Below are positions 59,075 to 64,000 of a stretch of 64,000 bases of DNA, one piece after another. The position numbers and the translations under genes are program-made. The notes below the pieces were generated by a model. It was not told where the DNA came from. It worked only from the letters and a program-made list of their open reading frames with translations, and searched no databases. The stretch spans positions 62,001 to 126,000 of the forward strand of contig JBHOQS010000001.1 of assembly GCA_042408875.1 (NCBI GenBank), in the 5' to 3' direction. Each line of letters opens with the position of its first letter. Positions within the stretch are counted from its first letter, which is position 1. The DNA comes from JBHOQS01 sp042408875 (GTDB lineage: Bacteria > Chloroflexota > UBA11872 > JBHOQS01).

Positions 59075-60418
59075 ATGACCGAGAACTGGGAAACTCACGG
59101 GCTGGGAGAACCAGCCGTGCCCGACGAGCGTTTTCCTAATGAGGGCGATGAGAAGATCCGCGCATTCCTGGAGCAGGCCAGGCAGCGCGGCTTCGTGACC
59201 ATTGCGCAGGCGTACCGGGCCTGCAATCCGGACGTCGCACCAGAGAAGGTCCGGGAGGTATTACGCCGCGCGGGAGTAGATATTGTGGACGAACTGGAGA
59301 CTCGTGAGGCCGGCTGGGATAGCGAGGAGCTGTTCCTGCGCCGGGGCGAGCCGGAGGAGGCCCTGGCCGGGCTGGAGGAGCCAGAGCCCGAGGAGCTCGC
59401 CGCGGAGGCGCAGGAGCCGGACCTCCTTGAAGAAGAGGCTGAAGAGCTGCTGGCTGAGGAGCCGGCGGTCCTGATCGAGCGGCCGGGCCGTGTGCCGATC
59501 TACGAGGAGGCCGAGTTGCCTGCCGCGGAGGCTATGTACCTCCGTGAGATCGACCGCGGTCCGCTGCTGACGGCAGAGGAAGAGGTGGCGCTGGGCAAGG
59601 CGATCGAGGCCGGCCAGCGAGCGCGCCGCCGCCTGGAGCGGGGCGATTACAAGCCGGAGGAGCGCGCTGAGCTGGAGCGCCTGGTGGCTGAGGCCGAGCG
59701 GGCGCGGCAGAGGCTCATCGAGAGCAACCTGCGCCTGGTCGTGAGCGTAGCCAAGCGCTATGTCGGGCTGGGTCTGCCTTTCCTCGACCTGATCCAGGAG
59801 GGGAACATTGGCCTGGCTCGCGCTGCGGAGAAGTTCGACTATAAGAAGGGATTCCGCTTCAGCACGTACGCGCACTGGTGGATCCGCCAGGCGATCACCC
59901 GAGCCATTGCCAACCAGGCGCGGGTGATCCGCGTGCCGGTACACACGATCGAGCAGATCACGCGGCTGTACAACACGGCCCGGCGCATGGAGCAGCAGCT
60001 CGGCCGGGAACCCACCGCGGAGGAGCTGGCGCAGGAGATGGGCACTTCGCCGGAGCGCATCCGCGAGATCGTGCGTGCCTCGCAGCAGCCCATCTCGCTC
60101 GACACACCCGTCGGCGAGGAGGAGGAAGATAGCCTGGCCGACCTGCTGGCCGACCAGACGGCACGCAGCCCAGCCGAGGTGGTATCGCAGCAACTGCTGC
60201 GCGAGGACGTCGAGGCGATGCTGTCCGAGCTCACCGAGCGCGAGCGCACTGTGCTGAAGATGCGTTTCGGCCTGGACGATGGCCGGCAGCACTCGCTCGA
60301 AGAAGTTGGCGCACGCATCGGCGTGACGCGGGAACGGGCGCGCCAGATCGAGGCCGAGGCACTGGGCAAGCTCCGCCGTTCGGAACGGCACCAGCGCCTG
60401 CGCTCGTACCTGGAGTAA
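59075..60418 (+). CDS. rpoD: Primary RNA polymerase sigma factor (RpoD/SigA)
   Basis: A 447-residue sigma-70 factor directing RNA polymerase to -35/-10 promoters. Region 1.1 is present (KIRAFLEQARQRGFVTIAQA, VREVLRRAGVDIVDE), followed by a very acidic Glu-rich linker at about residues 70-150. Then come region 1.2 (AMYLREIDRGPLLTAEEEV), regions 2.1-2.4 (IESNLRLVVSVAKRYVGLGL, FLDLIQEGNIGLARAAEKFD, FRFSTYAHWWIRQAITRAIA), region 3 (RVPVHTIEQITRL, REPTAEELAQEMGTSPERI) and region 4.2 (HSLEEVGARIGVTRERARQI). Its length is shorter than Escherichia coli RpoD, similar to Gram-positive SigA. The ATG at 59075 has GAGAGG 9 bases upstream; a GTG six bases earlier is possible. Confidence 0.95.
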   Translation: MTENWETHGLGEPAVPDERFPNEGDEKIRAFLEQARQRGFVTIAQAYRACNPDVAPEKVREVLRRAGVDIVDELETREAGWDSEELFLRRGEPEEALAGLEEPEPEELAAEAQEPDLLEEEAEELLAEEPAVLIERPGRVPIYEEAELPAAEAMYLREIDRGPLLTAEEEVALGKAIEAGQRARRRLERGDYKPEERAELERLVAEAERARQRLIESNLRLVVSVAKRYVGLGLPFLDLIQEGNIGLARAAEKFDYKKGFRFSTYAHWWIRQAITRAIANQARVIRVPVHTIEQITRLYNTARRMEQQLGREPTAEELAQEMGTSPERIREIVRASQQPISLDTPVGEEEEDSLADLLADQTARSPAEVVSQQLLREDVEAMLSELTERERTVLKMRFGLDDGRQHSLEEVGARIGVTRERARQIEAEALGKLRRSERHQRLRSYLE

Positions 60419-60456
60419 CCGTCGCGCTTCTCAGCCCAGCTCTGCCTGGACAGCAC

Positions 60457-60485
60457 ACGCCGCCCTGCGCAGGGCGGCGTTTTTA
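60457..60485 (+). terminator. Rho-independent terminator after the sigma factor gene
   Basis: CGCCGCCCT-GCGC-AGGGCGGCG (60458-60479) forms a perfect 9-bp stem with a 4-base loop, followed by a run of five T. It is about 40 bp after the stop codon of the sigma factor gene. Confidence 0.92.
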
Positions 60486-60793
60486 TTCAGGGCCCTTCCT
60501 CCTCGGCTGTGTGAGAGCGGCAGGCTGCGCTTGGGGAGTGCCGCTCCACTGGGTGCGGGATCACTGCCGGCTCAGCCGTGCTCTTCCCGCCGTGTACGCT
60601 GCCTGAAGCCCCCTCCCTCGCGGGGAGGGGCCGGCGAGATCCCCAAGCATCGTCGCGCCACGGGCATCCCCCTCCGGACTTCGTGAATCATTTCACGTTG
60701 CAAAGCAGCGGATCTGGGAGTACAATCTTCGTGGCGCAGAAGGGAGGTGCCCGTCTATTCTGCGCGCCCACACCGCCGTCTGGAGACGCCGCT
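60486..60793. other. Intergenic region with nuo operon promoter
   Basis: A gap of 308 bp between the terminator and nuoA. It holds the promoter at 60699-60727 and a ribosome-site-like GGGAGGTG at 60741-60748 not followed by a usable start. The open frame from 60578 upstream of nuoA has no family similarity. Confidence 0.5.
60699..60727 (+). promoter_or_regulatory. Promoter of the nuo operon
   Basis: TTGCAA (60699-60704) and TACAAT (60722-60727), separated by 17 bp, match the sigma-70 consensus well and lie about 70 bp before the nuoA start. Confidence 0.7.
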
Positions 60794-61162
60794 GTGCCGA
60801 TCAGTTACGGGATCGACTACTTCGCGGTCTTGGTGGCGACCCTCGTTGGCGCCGCGTTCGTGTTCGTCAACCTGCTCATCGCCAACATCGTGGCGCCACG
60901 CCTGCCATCGCCCGGCAAGGCGCTGACGTACGAGTGCGGCAGCCTGCCTGTCGGCGCGTACTGGACGCAGATGTACGTCCGGTACTACCTGTATACCATC
61001 CTGTTTGTGATCTTTGACGTCGAGGTAGTCTTCCTCTTTCCATGGGCGGTGATCTTTAAGGACCTGGGCGCGCTGGCATTCTACGAGATGCTGGTGTTTA
61101 TTCTGATCCTGTTCTTCGGGCTGGTGTATGCCTGGAGAAAGGGGGTACTGCAATGGAGGTAA
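60794..61162 (+). CDS. nuoA: NADH-quinone oxidoreductase subunit A
   Basis: A 122-residue membrane subunit of Complex I with three helices. The core LTYECGSLPVGAYWTQMYVRYYLYTILFVIFDVEVVFLFP is characteristic (read in segments: YECG, RYYLYTILFVIFDVEVVFL), including the Glu-Cys of the loop near the quinone site. The start is the GTG at 60794 with GGAG 8 bases upstream; the frame is open from 60578 but those residues are not NuoA-like. It overlaps nuoB by 10 bp and heads the operon nuoABCDH. Confidence 0.95.
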   Translation: MPISYGIDYFAVLVATLVGAAFVFVNLLIANIVAPRLPSPGKALTYECGSLPVGAYWTQMYVRYYLYTILFVIFDVEVVFLFPWAVIFKDLGALAFYEMLVFILILFFGLVYAWRKGVLQWR

Positions 61163-61881
61163 GGCGCCGTCACCAGGAAGAAGAGGCGCTGATGCGCCAG
61201 CGCCTCAGGGAGTGGGAGGCAACGGTCGAGAAGCGCCAGCTCGAGAAGATTGGCGCGGCGCCGCAGCCGCAGCAGTTCACCAACTTGTACTCGAAGCTGG
61301 GGCATCATGTGCTCCTGACCACGACGGACACGCTGTTTAGCTGGGCGCGCAAGTCGAGCCTGTGGCCGATGCAGTTTGGCATCGCCTGCTGCGCTATCGA
61401 GATGATCGCCACTTATATGGCCCATCACGACTTCGACCGCTTCGGCGTGGTTACCTGGCCCAGCCCGCGACAGTCAGACGTGATGATCGTGGCTGGTACG
61501 GTGAACTATAAGATGGCGGAGGTGGTTAAGCGTCTCTATGAGCAGATGCCCAACCCGAAATGGGTGATCTCCATGGGCGTCTGCGCCACCAGCGGAGGAC
61601 CGTTCTACCGCTATCCCAACGTGGTGCTGGGCGTCGACGAGGTGATTCCCGTGGACGTCTACGTCTCTGGGTGCCCGCCGCGGCCTGAGGCGCTGCTGCA
61701 CGGCCTGCTGACGCTTCAGGAGAAGATCATGCGGGAGGGCCGCGAGGGACGCTGGCGCGGGCGCGCAGTGAAGGTCGTCGAAGATGAGCTCCTGGATAAG
61801 CAGCCGATGCTCTCGATCGAGAAGCCGGCACCCGAGCGCGCCAGGGACCTGGCCGAGCAACTGACGGAGGTCAAGTCCTGA
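61153..61881 (+). CDS. nuoB: NADH-quinone oxidoreductase subunit B (N2 cluster)
   Basis: A 242-residue peripheral subunit holding the N2 4Fe-4S cluster, the last before quinone. Ligands are the adjacent Cys79-Cys80 (FGIACCAIEM), Cys144 (SMGVCATSGG) and Cys174 (VSGCPPRPEAL). The N-terminal 42 residues are a charged helical extension, longer than in most NuoB, and the C-terminal 35 residues are also extra. It overlaps nuoA by 10 bp and is followed by nuoC with a 1-bp gap. Confidence 0.96.
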   Translation: MEVRRRHQEEEALMRQRLREWEATVEKRQLEKIGAAPQPQQFTNLYSKLGHHVLLTTTDTLFSWARKSSLWPMQFGIACCAIEMIATYMAHHDFDRFGVVTWPSPRQSDVMIVAGTVNYKMAEVVKRLYEQMPNPKWVISMGVCATSGGPFYRYPNVVLGVDEVIPVDVYVSGCPPRPEALLHGLLTLQEKIMREGREGRWRGRAVKVVEDELLDKQPMLSIEKPAPERARDLAEQLTEVKS

Positions 61882-61882
61882 T

Positions 61883-62476
61883 ATGGCCGTCAACGTGAAG
61901 ATCATCGCCGAGACCGTGACGCCCAGCGGCGTGCGCATGCTCCGGGTGCAGCCTGCCAGGCTCGTGCCGGCTGCCGAGGTCGAGGCGGCCATCAAAGAGG
62001 CCCTCCAGGGCCTCGATGCCACGACGGCGATCTCTTATGACGAGGCCGTCGTCACTGTACCACCGCAGCAGCTGGTCGAGGCCGCGCTGCGCCTGCGCGA
62101 CCATCCGAAACTGCGCATGACCTACCCGCGCTGCGTTGCCGCGGTGGACTATCCGGACCAGGGCGAGATCGAGGTGACGTATTGGCTCTACTCACCGGAG
62201 CTGAGCCAGAAGGCGGCATTGAAGGTGCGCTGCCCGCGGGACGGCGGTGCGGTGCCCTCACTGGTCTCGGTGTGGCGCGGCGTGGACTGGCACGAGCGAG
62301 AACAGGCCGAGATGTTCGCTATCCGCTTCGAGGGGCACCCGAACCTCAAGCCGCTCCTGCTTCAGGCGGACTTCCCTGGCCCGGTCCTGCGTAAGGATTT
62401 CCCTATCCGCGAGCCGCAGTCACCGCCCGTGCGCAAGGCCGGCGCTGAGCAGCTCGAGGAGGAGGCCGCCGAATAG
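61883..62476 (+). CDS. nuoC: NADH-quinone oxidoreductase subunit C
   Basis: A 197-residue peripheral subunit. The signature WHEREQAEMFAIRFEGHPN, with LKPLLLQADFPGPVLRKDF, matches the 30-kDa subunit family; the first 60 residues are variable. It is encoded separately from nuoD, unlike the fused nuoCD of enterobacteria. The Ser/Thr-rich substitution of the usual GVxxxGHPDLRR-like block by GHPNLKPLLL is mild. Confidence 0.94.
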   Translation: MAVNVKIIAETVTPSGVRMLRVQPARLVPAAEVEAAIKEALQGLDATTAISYDEAVVTVPPQQLVEAALRLRDHPKLRMTYPRCVAAVDYPDQGEIEVTYWLYSPELSQKAALKVRCPRDGGAVPSLVSVWRGVDWHEREQAEMFAIRFEGHPNLKPLLLQADFPGPVLRKDFPIREPQSPPVRKAGAEQLEEEAAE

Positions 62477-62510
62477 CCCTTCGGCCACGGTTCAAGGAGC
62501 ACGTGTAGCA

Positions 62511-63677
62511 ATGGCCGATGTGATCGATACCCCGCAGACGCTTCCCGCGCGGCTCGAAGAGCCGGTGCCCGAGCGCGATCTCCAGACGATGGAGATGGAG
62601 CTCAATATGGGGCCGCAGCATCCGAGCACGCATGGCGTGCTGCGGGTGATCCTGCACCTCGACGGCGAGCGGATCGTGCGCGCCCAGTTCGACATTGGAT
62701 ACCTGCATCGCGGCAAGGAGAAGCTGTGCGAGTACCTGGACTATCGCCAGGGGATCAGCCAGATTGAGCGCACCGACTACCTTGCGCCGTGGAACGATGA
62801 CCTGTCGTTCGTGATGGCGGCGGAGAAGCTGGCTGGCATTGAGGTGCCGGAGCGGGCGCAGTATGTGCGCACGATCATGTGTGAGTTGAACCGCATCGCC
62901 AGCCATCTGGTCTTCTATGGCGCCTTCGGCATCGATGCCGGCGCCATCACCCCCTTCATGTACGGCTTCCGTGTGCGCGAGGTGATCCTCCAGTTCTTCG
63001 AGTACGTCTCCGGCGGCCGCTTCTTTCCGCAATACTTCCGTGTGGGTGGCTTGAAGGAAGACGTGCCTGAGGGGTTCGTGGAGCGCTGCCGCCAGACACT
63101 CGACTACATCAAGCAGGGGATCGACGACTGCGACCGGCTGCTCTCTGCCAACGAGATCTTCCTTTCACGCACGAAAGGCGTGGGGGTGCTGTCAGCTGAG
63201 GATGCTATCGCGCTGGGCGTGTCGGGACCGATGCTGCGGGCGTCGGGCGTGCCGATTGATATCCGGCGGACTGAGCCGTACATGCTCTACGACCGCTTTG
63301 AGTTTGATATCCCGGTCGGCACGAACGGCGACTCCTATGACCGCTATATCCTGCGCATCGAGGAGATGCGTCAGTCGGTGCGCATCATCGAGCAGGCGCT
63401 CAAGGACTTTCCCGGCGGGCCGATCATGGCCCGCATGCCCAAGGCATTCCGCCCGCCGGCCGGTGAGGTCTACCTGCGCACCGAGGCGCCGCGGGGCGAG
63501 TACGGCATCCACCTGGTGAGCCGCGGGGGTAGCGACAAGCCGTACCGGGTCAAGATCCGCGCGCCGTCGTTCAGCAACCTGGCCGCGATGGAGCATGTGC
63601 TGCCGGGCGCGTTCTTGGCCGATGCACCCATCATTATCGGCTCGATCGACATCGTGCTCGGCGACGTGGACCGCTAA
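62511..63677 (+). CDS. nuoD: NADH-quinone oxidoreductase subunit D
   Basis: A 388-residue peripheral subunit forming the quinone pocket with NuoB. It has NMGPQHPSTHGVLRVILHLD (quinone-site His), IGYLHRGKEKLCEYLDYRQG and AVSGPMLRASG-like LGVSGPMLRASGVPIDIRR, ending in SIDIVLGDVDR. The ATG at 62511 was chosen with AAGGAG 12 bases upstream; the frame open from 62247 lies in nuoC in another reading. It follows nuoC by 34 bp. Confidence 0.96.
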   Translation: MADVIDTPQTLPARLEEPVPERDLQTMEMELNMGPQHPSTHGVLRVILHLDGERIVRAQFDIGYLHRGKEKLCEYLDYRQGISQIERTDYLAPWNDDLSFVMAAEKLAGIEVPERAQYVRTIMCELNRIASHLVFYGAFGIDAGAITPFMYGFRVREVILQFFEYVSGGRFFPQYFRVGGLKEDVPEGFVERCRQTLDYIKQGIDDCDRLLSANEIFLSRTKGVGVLSAEDAIALGVSGPMLRASGVPIDIRRTEPYMLYDRFEFDIPVGTNGDSYDRYILRIEEMRQSVRIIEQALKDFPGGPIMARMPKAFRPPAGEVYLRTEAPRGEYGIHLVSRGGSDKPYRVKIRAPSFSNLAAMEHVLPGAFLADAPIIIGSIDIVLGDVDR

Positions 63678-63716
63678 CGGCGCAGGAGAACGCCGCAGCG
63701 ACAGAGGAGACACACG

Positions 63717-64000
63717 ATGCCGGAAGTGCTGGTGCAAGGCATCCTGGTCACCATCGGGGCAGTCCTGCTCACGGTGATCGTGTCCGTGGCCGTACTGTTC
63801 CTGATCTGGTATGAGCGCAAGCTGCTCGGCCGCATGCAGATGCGCCTCGGCCCGTACCATGTCGGTCCGCATGGCCTGCTGCAAACGCTTGCTGACGCAC
63901 TCAAGCTCTTGCTGAAGGAAGACGTCCGTCCGGCCTCAGCCGACCGCCTGGTGTTCAACCTGGCCCCGGCGGTGGTGTTCGTGCCGACGTTCGTGGTATT
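63717..64000 (+). CDS. nuoH: NADH-quinone oxidoreductase subunit H (start only, cut by window edge)
   Basis: The first 94 residues of the membrane subunit that connects the quinone site to the proton-pumping arm. The first helix (about 5-30) is followed by YERKLLGRMQMRLGPYHVGP and LLQTLADALKLLLKEDVRP, classic NuoH. The ATG at 63717 follows GAGGAG. The genes for NuoG, E and F are not between nuoD and nuoH here, so the operon is rearranged or those subunits are encoded elsewhere. Confidence 0.95.
   Translation, partial: MPEVLVQGILVTIGAVLLTVIVSVAVLFLIWYERKLLGRMQMRLGPYHVGPHGLLQTLADALKLLLKEDVRPASADRLVFNLAPAVVFVPTFVV

Overview
The window is GC-rich, tightly packed bacterial DNA. The gene content suggests a member of the Chloroflexota, probably a heterotroph of the Chloroflexia or Thermomicrobia type. 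The reasons are an unusual two-domain ThyX, a one-polypeptide pyruvate:ferredoxin oxidoreductase, separate nuoC and nuoD, family-1 and Liv-type ABC binding lipoproteins, LCP and SH3b wall proteins, and AT-rich micro-repeats containing TACGTA in intergenic gaps. This assignment is an inference; no rRNA is present.

Layout. (1) 1-6.7 kb, minus strand: a mercury-resistance locus. It reads ccdA-like transporter, then a regulated promoter, ArsR-type regulator, HMA-like lipoprotein, PQQ-type beta-propeller, merE, TlpA-like lipoprotein, second beta-propeller, and merA (cut by the window edge). Several exported members carry isolated cysteine pairs (CC or CxC). A cytochrome c remnant lies just upstream. 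(2) 7.3-11 kb, minus: pyruvate:ferredoxin oxidoreductase. (3) 11.4-18.8 kb, plus: a Gfo/Idh/MocA oxidoreductase, an OmpR-type two-component system, an HtrA protease behind a tandem-repeat promoter that looks like a target of that regulator, a cobalamin adenosyltransferase, and the two-domain ThyX. (4) 19-24.8 kb, plus: an ABC binding lipoprotein coupled to a ceramidase-like enzyme, a DegT aminotransferase and a membrane protein. (5) 24.8-29.6 kb, minus: YbaK-type deacylase and a surface-glycan set (two GT4 glycosyltransferases and a flippase). (6) 30-33.6 kb: a GH20-like protein lacking the catalytic pair and a GH1 beta-glucosidase. (7) 33.7-37.7 kb, minus: argD-argG-argH with a structured leader. 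(8) 38.2-41.8 kb, minus: HpaB-superfamily protein, an SDR, and an MBL/beta-CASP nuclease. (9) 42-48.7 kb: a small membrane protein, a NYN protein and a branched-chain amino-acid ABC transporter. (10) 48.9-57.8 kb: metallophosphoesterase, SGNH hydrolase, SIMPL, Nudix, SH3b protein, D,D-carboxypeptidase, LCP protein, PAP2 phosphatase, a receiver protein lacking its phospho-aspartate and a small membrane protein. (11) 58.1-58.6 kb: four tRNA genes (Gln, Thr, Pro, Ala). (12) 59-64 kb, plus: the primary sigma factor and the start of the Complex I operon nuoABCDH.

The strongest candidate for something undescribed is the mercury locus. Besides known parts (MerA, MerE, ArsR-type regulator, thiol relay) it encodes two exported or membrane-anchored beta-propellers whose only cysteines are a CC or CxC pair, a lipoprotein whose heavy-metal-like domain has CC instead of CxxC, and a MerE with an added CC in its tail. 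This looks like an extracytoplasmic soft-metal thiolate apparatus feeding MerE and MerA.

Coordinates of starts were chosen from ribosome-binding sites and family length; alternatives are noted. All family calls come from motifs read in the translated sequence, not from database searches.
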